The notes beneath the pieces are model-generated. The model was not told where the DNA came from. It made no database searches and saw only the letters and a list, made by a program, of their open reading frames with translations. From the NCBI GenBank assembly GCA_016718655.1, contig JADKCV010000021.1, positions 6,905-70,904 on the forward strand: DNA of 64,000 nucleotides, in the 5' to 3' direction. Positions 8,600 to 17,137 of the stretch are shown here, piece by piece. A program made the position numbers and the translations under genes. The stretch is from Flavobacteriales bacterium (GTDB taxonomy: Bacteria > Bacteroidota > Bacteroidia > Flavobacteriales_F > PHOS-HE28). How positions within the stretch are numbered: position 1 is the stretch's first letter; the number at the start of each line of letters is the position of its first letter.

Positions 8600-10869
8600 T
8601 GAGGGGGCGATACCCGCTGTGGTCAGGGTTGTTGCTGATGGTCCCACCGACGGAGGTGTTGGCACAGAGCGCCTTGTTCGACAACAGCGTGGTGCACGAG
8701 GTTCGACTCGAATTCGCCGAGCCGGATTGGCGCCAACGTATGGATGCCCTCTACGTGCTCGGTACCGACCGCTTGATCGGCGACCTGACCATTGATGGGG
8801 TATCCTATTCCGATGTCGGGGTGCGTTTCAAAGGCTATAGCTCCTACAGCCCGGACCAGGTGAAGAACCCTTTCAACATCGAACTGGACCACGTTGTGGA
8901 TGGACAGGACCACCAAGGCTTCGGTAAGTTGAAGTTGAGCAATGTGACATCCGACCCGTCCTTCTTGCGGGAAACGCTCGCCTATGAGGTCGCGCGCAAC
9001 TACATGCCGGCCTCACGCACCTGCTTCGTAAACGTGTACGTGAATGATACGCTCCAAGGCCTCTACGTGAATGTCGAGGACCTCGACAAGGACTTCCTAC
9101 GCCGATCCTTCGGTAGCGCAGGGAACCCGTTCTTCAAGGGGAACCCTGCAGTGGTCTCCCTTTTCGGTGAGAACAGTAACCTGAGCACCAACCCCGGGAC
9201 CGACCCGAGTGACTACTATTCCTACTACGAACTTGAGTCGGATCAGGGCTGGGACGATCTCCTTGAGCTCATCGATGTGCTCAACAACGACCCCGCACAG
9301 GTGGAGCATCTGCTCAATGTGGACCGTACCCTTTGGATGCATGCGTTCAACTACGCACTGATCAACTTCGATAGCTACGTGGGTTATGCACAGAACTATT
9401 ACCTCTACCGCGATGACAATGGGCAGTGGAACCCTATCGTGTGGGACTTGAACATGGCCTTTGCGAGCTTCAGGCTCACCGATGCCTCGTTGTATTGGAA
9501 CGGGTTCAACATTCCTCAGGCCATCACCATGGATCCGTTGATGCACCACAACAGCGTTTCGGTCTTCCCACGGCCCCTATTGCGTAACCTGTTCGCCACA
9601 CCGATGTATCGACGCATGTACATCGCCCATCTCAGGACCATCATCCAAGAACGCTTCGCCAACGGCTGGTACCGTGATAGGGCCGAGGAGTATCGTTCCT
9701 TGATCGATGCTTCAGTGGTGGCTGACACGAACAAGTTCTTCAGCAATGCGGATTTCGTTGCCAACCTGGATGGCACGGTCAATGCCATCACAAGCTATCC
9801 GGGCATCGGGGAGTTGATGGACCAACGGGTCGCCTTCCTGACCACCTATCCTGGATTCACGGGCCAACCGGTGATCGGTCCACCTGTTCACGCTCCATCG
9901 GATGTCATCATCGGACAGGACGTGACCGTTCAAGTTGGGATCACCGGTGCGGATACGGCCTTCTTGGCGGTCCGATCCGGTGAATTCGGCGCGTTCACGC
10001 GTTGGCCCCTCCATGACGATGGCACGCACGGTGATGCGTTTGCGGGTGACGGCATCCATACGTGCACCTTCACCACCACATCGGCGGATATCCAGTACTA
10101 CATCTATGCGGAGAATGCATCGGCCGGAGCCTTCTCCCCGGAACGTGCGGCCCATGACGTGCATCGTTTCCTGGCCCGACTTCCCTTGGGTGCTTTGGTG
10201 ATCAATGAAGTGATGGCCGATAACGGTGGCCAGGTCCTGAACGAGGCCGGTGAGGCCGCCGATTGGATCGAACTGTACAACCCCACCGAAGCCGACGTGC
10301 GGACGGATGGCCTGTACCTGAGCGACGACACAGTGGATCCCTTGAAATGGCCGCTGCCCGCAACGATGGTCACCGCGCATGGCTATCTCTTGCTCTGGGC
10401 TGATGAACGGACCGATCTGGGTGATCTCCATTGCGACTTCCGTCTTGCGACCACGGGAGAGGAACTGACGCTTGCCTATGATAGTGGATACGTGATGGAC
10501 CGCGTTCGTTTCAGCGCGCAGTACCCGATCTATTCCACGGCCCGCTATCCCAATGGGAGTGGCCCTTTCCAAGAACTGGTGCCCACCCCCATGGCCACCA
10601 ACCGGATCACCATGGAGGATGGGTTGGACCGAGCCGTGGTGCTGTATCCGAACCCGGCGACGATCGAGGTCAATGCTGTCGTCCGGCTCGCTGCACCATT
10701 CACCCTTCAAGTGCTCCGAAGTGATGGTCGGGCCGTATCCGCTGCGGTGGAACGAACCACCAATGAACTCGTTCGCATCGGTACCCAGGGCCTATCGGCC
10801 GGGCACTATGTGCTGTCCATCACGAACGCCGAAAGCACCATACACCTTCCTTTCATCCTGGTCCCATGA
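8599..10869 (+). CDS. T9SS-secreted CotH kinase-family protein with lamin-tail domain
   Basis: A 756-residue product. After the signal peptide (about residues 1-24) comes a CotH kinase domain (about 30-420) with 'VGVRFKGYSSYS', 'LKLSNVTSD', 'GLYVNVEDLDKDFL' and the acidic 'IVWDLNMAF' motif. A beta-sandwich linker follows, then a lamin-tail domain (about 530-670, 'LVINEVMADNGG' to 'WIELYNP'), and a T9SS sorting domain from 'LYPNPATIE'. CotH proteins are atypical protein kinases; the bacterial prototype phosphorylates spore-coat proteins. The target here is unknown. The ATG at 8599 overlaps the previous stop by one base; a GTG at 8596 is an alternative. It is coupled by ATGA to the next gene. 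Confidence 0.9.
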   Translation: MRGRYPLWSGLLLMVPPTEVLAQSALFDNSVVHEVRLEFAEPDWRQRMDALYVLGTDRLIGDLTIDGVSYSDVGVRFKGYSSYSPDQVKNPFNIELDHVVDGQDHQGFGKLKLSNVTSDPSFLRETLAYEVARNYMPASRTCFVNVYVNDTLQGLYVNVEDLDKDFLRRSFGSAGNPFFKGNPAVVSLFGENSNLSTNPGTDPSDYYSYYELESDQGWDDLLELIDVLNNDPAQVEHLLNVDRTLWMHAFNYALINFDSYVGYAQNYYLYRDDNGQWNPIVWDLNMAFASFRLTDASLYWNGFNIPQAITMDPLMHHNSVSVFPRPLLRNLFATPMYRRMYIAHLRTIIQERFANGWYRDRAEEYRSLIDASVVADTNKFFSNADFVANLDGTVNAITSYPGIGELMDQRVAFLTTYPGFTGQPVIGPPVHAPSDVIIGQDVTVQVGITGADTAFLAVRSGEFGAFTRWPLHDDGTHGDAFAGDGIHTCTFTTTSADIQYYIYAENASAGAFSPERAAHDVHRFLARLPLGALVINEVMADNGGQVLNEAGEAADWIELYNPTEADVRTDGLYLSDDTVDPLKWPLPATMVTAHGYLLLWADERTDLGDLHCDFRLATTGEELTLAYDSGYVMDRVRFSAQYPIYSTARYPNGSGPFQELVPTPMATNRITMEDGLDRAVVLYPNPATIEVNAVVRLAAPFTLQVLRSDGRAVSAAVERTTNELVRIGTQGLSAGHYVLSITNAESTIHLPFILVP

Positions 10870-12083
10870 TCAACCAATTGACCCTGTCCGCGTTGTTCCT
10901 CAGCGGTGCGCTCAGCGCACAGACGTTCACCACGTTCACCGTGGCGGATGGCCTTCCATCCAATGATGTTCGCGACCTTGCTTTGGCACCCGATGGAACG
11001 TTGTGGATGGCTACAGCATCCGGTGTTGCGAATTACGATGGGGTGGGGTTCACCGTTCACACCACCGCCAGCCACCCCGGATTGGCGAGTGACGATGTGT
11101 TGACCATTGCGGTCACGGACGATGGCACGGTATGGGCCGGAACCGACTTCGGTGTCAGTGTATTGAACGGATCGGACTATGTGACCTACACCAGTGCGGA
11201 TGGTCTGGGTGATGATCAAGTGAAGAACATCAAGCAAGCACCGAACGGCGACCTATGGATCGGTACGATCAATGGAGCGACCCGATATACCGGTGGGACC
11301 TTCACTGCGTTCGGATCACCGGACATCCCGTTCGGTGGGGTGCTGAACTTCGCCTTCGCACCGAACGGGGATGTCTGGATGAGCGGTGGCTTGTTCGGTA
11401 TCATCGTGTATGACGGGTCCAACTTCACCACCATCTCCACCACGCAGGGCCTCATCGCCAACCGTATCCGCGCCATCGCCTTCGATGACGCCGACAACAA
11501 GTGGGTGGCTACCGCGGAAGGCATATCGGTGCTCGATGCGAACGATGCGCACGTGACCGATCACGTTCAGGTCTTCCTGTTGCCCCCTCCCGACGAGTTG
11601 AACCCCATCACGGACATCGCAGTGAGTGAGAGCGGTCTGGTGTGGGCGGGTGTTTATGTGGATTACCTCGTGACCGAAGGAGGTGTGAGCGTGTACGATG
11701 GAACCACGTGGCGTCAGTTCGAAACGAGTGACGGCTTGGCCGGCCCCAACGTACGTCGCGTGCTGATCGTGGGTGGTGAGGACGTTTGGGTGGCAACGAG
11801 CACTGGTCTCTCCTCCATCAGCAATGTCCTGAACAGCACTGTGGAGATCGAAGGCGACACCGACCTTTCCGTATTCCCCGTTCCCGCGACCGATCGCTTG
11901 GAGGTACGCTTGGCACGATCGGACGTCGCTGCCATGGTGGAGGTTCTTGATGCTGAAGCACGTGTGGTGCGCACTGGCCTGATAACGGGTGGAGCGGCAA
12001 GCCTGGCGGTCGGCGACCTTGAGCAGGGTGTATACCTGGTCCGGATCGGTGCGCGCATGCAACGCATTGTTGTCACTCACTGA
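10866..12083 (+). CDS. T9SS-secreted Reg_prop beta-propeller protein
   Basis: A 405-residue protein with signal peptide (1-18) and seven or so two-component-regulator propeller repeats of the form 'APDGTLWMAT', 'TDDGTVWAGT' and 'APNGDLWIGT'. Each ends in 'YDG' or similar. A T9SS C-terminal domain follows ('FPVPATDRLEV'). Unlike hybrid sensor kinases that use this propeller as an input domain, it has no membrane segment or kinase, so it acts outside the cell, probably as a binding scaffold. The ATG overlaps the CotH stop (ATGA), and a terminator follows, closing a three-gene operon. Confidence 0.85.
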   Translation: MINQLTLSALFLSGALSAQTFTTFTVADGLPSNDVRDLALAPDGTLWMATASGVANYDGVGFTVHTTASHPGLASDDVLTIAVTDDGTVWAGTDFGVSVLNGSDYVTYTSADGLGDDQVKNIKQAPNGDLWIGTINGATRYTGGTFTAFGSPDIPFGGVLNFAFAPNGDVWMSGGLFGIIVYDGSNFTTISTTQGLIANRIRAIAFDDADNKWVATAEGISVLDANDAHVTDHVQVFLLPPPDELNPITDIAVSESGLVWAGVYVDYLVTEGGVSVYDGTTWRQFETSDGLAGPNVRRVLIVGGEDVWVATSTGLSSISNVLNSTVEIEGDTDLSVFPVPATDRLEVRLARSDVAAMVEVLDAEARVVRTGLITGGAASLAVGDLEQGVYLVRIGARMQRIVVTH

Positions 12084-12097
12084 ACAGGACGTGAACG

Positions 12098-12134
12098 AAA
12101 AGGGGTGGGGTGTTGAGCATCCCACCCTTTTTTT
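12098..12134 (+). terminator. Strong terminator closing the three-gene T9SS-cargo operon
   Basis: GGGTGGG (12103-12109) pairs with CCCACCC (12121-12127), extended by A-T pairs (12098-12101 with 12129-12132), and is followed by a run of T residues. Confidence 0.85.
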
Positions 12135-12315
12135 CGGCCTGGGTGCTTACATTATGGCCGTGCCGGTGACGAATAAGTCGTCGATCCCCGGAGCCGTTCC
12201 GATCACTTTCAACCCCATGCATCGTGAAGTAGTATCGTCCTCCTCCCACTACCGATCTCCAATACACAGTGTTCCTTCAGAGCTGACCAACGCGGCAAGT
12301 GCGATCTTGCACACC

Positions 12316-14628
12316 ATGTCCGCCAGTCCATCCCATGTGGAGACCGAGATGGCCACCTTGGCCGCACGGTTCGTCAATAGCACGGACAGGCTCATCTTCC
12401 TTACGGGTAAGGCGGGCACCGGCAAGACGACCTTCCTGCGCCGACTGGCCGAACAGACGCACAAGCGATACATCATCCTGGCGCCAACCGGTATCGCTGC
12501 ATTGAATGCAGGCGGTGTCACCATCCATTCCCAATTCCTGCTTCCCTTCGGTTCGTTCGTCCCCGAGCGCAAACTGCCGGACGGGATCCCGGAGTACGGG
12601 CAGTTCCACGACCGTGATACACTGACACGCCGCCACCCGCTCAATGCCATTCGCAGGCAAGTGCTTGGTGGGGTGGACCTGCTGATCATCGATGAGGTGA
12701 GCATGTTGCGCGCCGACCTGCTCGATGCGATCGACCATCGGATGCGTGGTGTGCGACAGCGCTGGGACAAGCCTTTCGGCGGGGTACAGGTATTGATGAT
12801 CGGCGACCTGTATCAGTTGCCACCAGTGGTCAAGGATGAAGAATGGCGTGTACTTCAACGGTGGTACCGGAGTCCCCATTTCTTCGAGGCGCGCGCATTG
12901 AAAGAGGCAGGCTATGCCCACATCGAATTGGATCGCATCTTCCGCCAGAGCGATGACACCTTCATACGGATCCTGAACAACCTGCGCGAGAACACGGTGA
13001 CACCGGCCGATGTGGAGGCGCTCAATGCACACTACCGTGCGGAGTTGACCACTGCCGATACCGATGGGGTCATCACCCTGGCCACGCACAACCGACAGGC
13101 CGATGATATCAATCAACGCGCATTGTCCCGAACGCCCGGTCGGATCCATCGTTTTCAAGCCGAGGTGGAGGAGGAGTTCCCCGAGAGCATGTTCCCGGTG
13201 GCGCGTGACCTGGAACTGAAGGAGGGCGCTCAGATCATGTTCACCCGGAATGACCCGGAGAAGGCCTACTTCAATGGCAAGTTGGCACGTGTGGATCGGA
13301 TCGACGAGGAGGGGATCCAAGTGCGTATGGTGGATGACGATGCCACCTACATGCTTCGGAAGGTGGTGTGGGAGAACAAGCGCTACGTTGTGGATCAGGT
13401 GACCAAGGAACAGAAGGAAGAGGTCCTGGGCACGTTCACCCAATTCCCGGTGAAGTTGGCATGGGCCATCACGGTGCACAAGAGCCAAGGCCTCACGTTC
13501 GATAAGGCCATCATCGATGTGGGGCAGGCCTTTGCACCGGGGCAGGTGTACGTGGCCCTTTCGCGCTTGCGTTCGCTGGATGGGCTCATTCTGCGCACGC
13601 GCATATCACCAGTGGTGGTCAGTACCGACCAGGAAGTCGTGGCCTTCAGCCAGCGCAGGCATGACCAACAACCGCTTCCCGAGCAGTTGCATACTGAACA
13701 GCACAGGTACTTGCAGGCCATGCTCACCAGCACGTTCGCCTTGGGCGACCTGTTGAAGCGGGCCGAGGTGGTGCAGCATGATCATGCGGCCGTGGAAGCG
13801 TTCGAGGATGAAGGCATGCGTAGAGCCTTACCCGGCCTGATCGATGCGCTGCGCAACGAGGAAGCCACTGCACAGAAGTTCCAAGGTCAACTGGTGCGCC
13901 TGCTCCATGCGGATGATCGGACCCAACTGGAGGAACGGGTGGTCAAGGGAGCAGCCTATTTCGATGCCGTGGTGCGGCAACGCATGAAGGAACTCCTGCA
14001 ACACCTGGCCCAGGTGGAGGTCTTGAGCCGCTCCAAGCAATACGCCGATGACCTCCGCGAGCTTGATGGCATGTTGGTGAAGAAGCTCGGTTCCTTGGAC
14101 AAGGCCGCGCATGTGACAGCGTGCATCCTGAACGGCTTCGAGGTCACACGAAGGCCTGAGGTGGAGAAGCGCTTGGCAGAGCAACGAACAGCCCTGGTGG
14201 AGCAGGTCCGCCTTTGGCTGGTGGACAATCGCCCCAAGTCCGGCAACCGAACTGGCCGTAAGCGGGTACGCTCGAATGAGGACGGGACCATCGCGGTGCG
14301 CGAACGCAAGCCGAAAGGGGAGAGGAAGATCAAGGGAGAGACCTACCTGCGCACCTATGTGCTGGTGAAGGAGGGTAAGGACCTGGCGGCCATCGCTGCT
14401 GAACGTGGATTGTCGCTCGGTACCATCGAGGGACATGCGGCCAGAGGCATTGCGGAGGGCGTGATCGATATCGACACGATGATGCCGCGCGCGCAGTATG
14501 AGGAGATCGCGGAGTGGATGCAGGCCCATGCCGACAAGAGCGTGAACGAGGCCCGCGTGCATTTTGGCGAGCGCTATTCCTACGGGGTGCTGCGCATGGT
14601 GCAGGCAGCATTGAAGGGAGGGGAATGA
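12316..14628 (+). CDS. PIF1-type helicase with C-terminal helix-turn-helix domain
   Basis: A 770-residue superfamily 1 helicase. It has Walker A 'LTGKAGTGKTTFLRRL', 'LAPTGIAALNAGG', Walker B 'LLIIDEVSML', 'VLMIGDLYQLPPV' and an arginine-finger 'FRQSD'. A UvrD_C_2-like closing block follows ('AWAITVHKSQGLTF', 'VYVALSRLRS'). These fit a PIF1/RecD2-like 5'-3' DNA helicase. The C-terminal third is coiled, then carries an HTH domain ('KDLAAIAAERGLSLGTIEGH') seen on RecQ-like and PIF1-like proteins of Bacteroidota. The start at 12316 precedes the conserved region; an in-frame ATG at 12154 would add 54 residues of low similarity. It stands alone behind a terminator. The role is likely in genome maintenance or G-quadruplex resolution. 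Confidence 0.85.
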   Translation: MSASPSHVETEMATLAARFVNSTDRLIFLTGKAGTGKTTFLRRLAEQTHKRYIILAPTGIAALNAGGVTIHSQFLLPFGSFVPERKLPDGIPEYGQFHDRDTLTRRHPLNAIRRQVLGGVDLLIIDEVSMLRADLLDAIDHRMRGVRQRWDKPFGGVQVLMIGDLYQLPPVVKDEEWRVLQRWYRSPHFFEARALKEAGYAHIELDRIFRQSDDTFIRILNNLRENTVTPADVEALNAHYRAELTTADTDGVITLATHNRQADDINQRALSRTPGRIHRFQAEVEEEFPESMFPVARDLELKEGAQIMFTRNDPEKAYFNGKLARVDRIDEEGIQVRMVDDDATYMLRKVVWENKRYVVDQVTKEQKEEVLGTFTQFPVKLAWAITVHKSQGLTFDKAIIDVGQAFAPGQVYVALSRLRSLDGLILRTRISPVVVSTDQEVVAFSQRRHDQQPLPEQLHTEQHRYLQAMLTSTFALGDLLKRAEVVQHDHAAVEAFEDEGMRRALPGLIDALRNEEATAQKFQGQLVRLLHADDRTQLEERVVKGAAYFDAVVRQRMKELLQHLAQVEVLSRSKQYADDLRELDGMLVKKLGSLDKAAHVTACILNGFEVTRRPEVEKRLAEQRTALVEQVRLWLVDNRPKSGNRTGRKRVRSNEDGTIAVRERKPKGERKIKGETYLRTYVLVKEGKDLAAIAAERGLSLGTIEGHAARGIAEGVIDIDTMMPRAQYEEIAEWMQAHADKSVNEARVHFGERYSYGVLRMVQAALKGGE

Positions 14629-14895
14629 TCGGGTCGTTCGTGTGATGTCGGGTCGAGCTTGGCTTCGGTAGGCCTGCTTCGGAAACGACCTTCCTGATCG
14701 GTTGCCTGGTGGTCGTGCCTGGGTACGGCCGACGGCAACGGTCCGTTCGGTCGATGGAACTACGACTGGCGGCAGCCACGTTGATCGACCGTCGCGTTTC
14801 CGCAGTGATGCCTTCCGTCGGACCGGTTCATGAGCCATCCCCGCCGCTCAGCACGGCAACCGGGTGGTCACGGATACGCGTTGTTCGGCGATCGA

Positions 14896-15507
14896 TCAGC
14901 TACCCGTCAGGTAGAGTGCCGCCCCTATCAACCAGGTCAACAGGAATGTGATATAGGCCAGACGTAAGGGAAGGTACTTGCGACGGGCGATGTAGCGGCC
15001 ATGTGCATGGATCTCTTCCAGGATCGCTTCATGGGTGTGCGGCGGAGAGCGCATCACATGGTTCATCTGTCGCTTGAAAGCCGTGAGCGGCAATTGGTTG
15101 AATGTGCTGAAATGCAGAAGGTTGGGTAGCGGCCCCTGGCTACCGTCGTCGGGCATTTCCGTGAACCGGAGCGGGGTCTTGGGGATCGTGGACCATGCGC
15201 AAAGGGCGATCGTCACCAACGAGCCGATGGCCAAGCTCCAATAGGTCAAGCTGGATGAGCCTGTCGGTCCATCCAAGGCCTTCACCAATGCGAATTGGAG
15301 CATCACGGCGGATAGTGTGAGGATGAGGTTGGCCTTCAGATCGCTCATCTGGCTCACCGCCATCAAGTTCACACGCGATTGGATCAACAGGTAGTCCCGG
15401 TGATCCGCCGTGTAGGGATCCACATCCTCATAGGAGCGTGTGGAGGTTGCCTGGAGGGGACCAAGTATGGGCTCTGCTGGAGGTCGCTCCGGATCTTGTT
15501 GGGACAT
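14896..15507 (-). CDS. Pycsar-effector-like membrane protein (DUF5706/PycTM-like), orphan
   Basis: A 203-residue protein with two transmembrane segments near residues 60-80 and 88-107 and a third near the C-terminus ('LAYITFLLTWLIGAALYL'). The conserved start of the domain ('QMSDLKANLILTLSAVMLQ') resembles the 'aDxKAxxLL' signature of DUF5706, the membrane module of Pycsar anti-phage effectors that respond to cyclic pyrimidine nucleotides. No cyclase gene adjoins it, so a defence role is only a hypothesis. The N-terminal 40 residues are Pro-rich and polar. A box TATCTTTC lies 4 nt before the ATG. The family call is motif-based and moderately sure. Confidence 0.6.
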   Translation of the reverse strand: MSQQDPERPPAEPILGPLQATSTRSYEDVDPYTADHRDYLLIQSRVNLMAVSQMSDLKANLILTLSAVMLQFALVKALDGPTGSSSLTYWSLAIGSLVTIALCAWSTIPKTPLRFTEMPDDGSQGPLPNLLHFSTFNQLPLTAFKRQMNHVMRSPPHTHEAILEEIHAHGRYIARRKYLPLRLAYITFLLTWLIGAALYLTGS

Positions 15508-15511
15508 GCCG

Positions 15512-15519
15512 GAAAGATA
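15512..15519 (-). promoter_or_regulatory. Candidate -7 box 4 nt from the DUF5706-like start
   Basis: TATCTTTC on the minus strand matches TAnnTTT and ends 4 nt before the ATG, the same spacing as at fur and ytxJ. Confidence 0.45.
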
Positions 15520-15537
15520 ACTTGGGAGCGGTGCGGC

Positions 15538-17118
15538 TCAACGCACCTTCAACAGGTTCCTCACCTGCTGGGTGCCTTCGTTCTGCAAGCGCGCGTAGTA
15601 GATCCCTGCGGGTCGATCGCCCAGGTCCACGTCCACGGTATACGTACCTGCGGGAGTGGGTTGGTTCACCACGGTACTGACCAACCTGCCTTGTTCATCG
15701 AACACCTGGATCATCAAGCGACCACCACTGCTGGTATAGCTCAGTGTGGTACGATCCGTGAAAGGGTTGGGGTAGGCGCTCATCACGTTGGTGCCGGCTC
15801 CCTGATTGATGGCATGCACACCAGCGCTCAAGCAACCCGCGGGATCCACCAGGTTGAGGGGTTGGTAGTTGTCCAGTAGGATCGCGTCGATGTCCTGATC
15901 CGAAAGGCAGAACCAGTCCTTCAACACACTGGCATAGACCGACCGGAAATCGTATTGCATGGCCAGATTGGTCTGGAAGTTGGCATTGGCCGGGATGTTG
16001 GGGTTGGTACCCATCATGCCGCTGATCACCGGGGTCCCGAAAAGGAACATCGGCTGCGCACTGCCATGGTCGGTACCCAGGGATGCATTGTCCACGATGC
16101 GGCGACCGAACTCACTGAACGTCATCCCCAGCACACGATCCTCCAACCCCAGTTGCGCAAGGTCGTCCTGGAATGCACGGATGGACTCGCTCAGGCCTTG
16201 CAACAAACCGGCATGGGTGCCCATCGTATGATCATCGGCCACCACCTGTTGTGCATGCGTGTCGAACCCATCGATGCTCACCCAGTAGATCTTGGTCTTC
16301 AAGCCACCGCAGATCAATTGTGCCACGATGCGCAAGGCAGCGCCGAGTTCCGCGCCCGGATCGTTCTCCCCTGGATACTGGTCGCTGTGGGTGCACCCGG
16401 ATGCGGCAGCCGCTTGGATCACGTCGCCATACAGATCCGTCTGCCGCTGCACCTGTCTTACGAAGTCCAACTTTCCTCCGCTGCATGATGCGCTGACGGG
16501 GTCGTTGTAGATATTGCCCGTGAGGTTGAGCGGGTCGTCCGTACCGTAGATGGCAGTGCCCATGCTCACTCCTTGGAACTGCAATCCTGGGCCTATGGGA
16601 CCACCGATCCGGATCGCAAGTGGGTCAGGCATGTCCACGTTGGGATACCCAGCAGGGAAGTTGGGATACTCCATGTTCAGGTAACGACCGGTCCATCCTG
16701 AACTCAGCACCTGATCGGAGTTGGCCCCGGTCTCCATGATATCAGTGGCCCTGAAGTGCGAGAAGTTCGGGTCGGGATAGCTCACCCCTTGCACGATGGC
16801 GAGTTTACCATCCTCCCAGAGATCGCGCAAGCCGCCCAAGGAGGGATGCAGGCCTGTGTTGGGCAGGCCGGTCAAGGGCAGTACCTGTGAAGGGGGGATG
16901 AGCACGTTCGGACGTTTGACCGCCAGAGTGGTGTATTGATCCAGCGGGATGACAGTGTTCAAACCATCATTACCACCATACAACTGGACGATCACCAACA
17001 CGCGATCCTCGGTCACATCACTGAGCAAGGGGGCGAGCAATGGGCTGCTCGAGCCGCGCACGGTTAGCCCACCGATGGTGGCCACTGCGGAAGAGCGGAG
17101 GAAGTTCCTTCTGTTCAT
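15538..17118 (-). CDS. DUF1501 protein with twin-arginine signal and T9SS sorting domain
   Basis: A 526-residue member of the DUF1501 family (alkaline-phosphatase/sulfatase-like fold). Signatures are 'VLVIVQLYGGNDGLNTVIP' at the start, 'IYWVSIDGFDTHAQQ' in the middle, and 'GMTFSEFGRRIVDN' with 'GTDHGSAQP' near the end. These carry metal-binding-like Asp and His residues. The N-terminus 'MNRRNFLRSSAVATIGG' fits a Tat signal (RRxFL). The C-terminus is a T9SS type A domain ('AYPNPFTDRT'). Tat plus T9SS on one protein is odd, because T9SS cargo normally crosses the inner membrane by Sec. It starts 19 nt after the DUF1800 stop, the usual pairing of these families. Their biochemical role is not established. 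Confidence 0.9.
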   Translation of the reverse strand: MNRRNFLRSSAVATIGGLTVRGSSSPLLAPLLSDVTEDRVLVIVQLYGGNDGLNTVIPLDQYTTLAVKRPNVLIPPSQVLPLTGLPNTGLHPSLGGLRDLWEDGKLAIVQGVSYPDPNFSHFRATDIMETGANSDQVLSSGWTGRYLNMEYPNFPAGYPNVDMPDPLAIRIGGPIGPGLQFQGVSMGTAIYGTDDPLNLTGNIYNDPVSASCSGGKLDFVRQVQRQTDLYGDVIQAAAASGCTHSDQYPGENDPGAELGAALRIVAQLICGGLKTKIYWVSIDGFDTHAQQVVADDHTMGTHAGLLQGLSESIRAFQDDLAQLGLEDRVLGMTFSEFGRRIVDNASLGTDHGSAQPMFLFGTPVISGMMGTNPNIPANANFQTNLAMQYDFRSVYASVLKDWFCLSDQDIDAILLDNYQPLNLVDPAGCLSAGVHAINQGAGTNVMSAYPNPFTDRTTLSYTSSGGRLMIQVFDEQGRLVSTVVNQPTPAGTYTVDVDLGDRPAGIYYARLQNEGTQQVRNLLKVR

Positions 17119-17137
17119 GGGAGTGGTGTGCTATGGA

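Noticed and set aside
12277..13488. 403-codon open frame on the minus strand
   Set aside because: Antisense to the PIF1-type helicase with intact Walker motifs; no signal, domain or promoter of its own.
14896..15507. A complete Pycsar defence system
   Set aside because: Only the effector-like protein is present. The neighbours are a helicase and a DUF1501 protein; no uridylate or cytidylate cyclase was found in the window.
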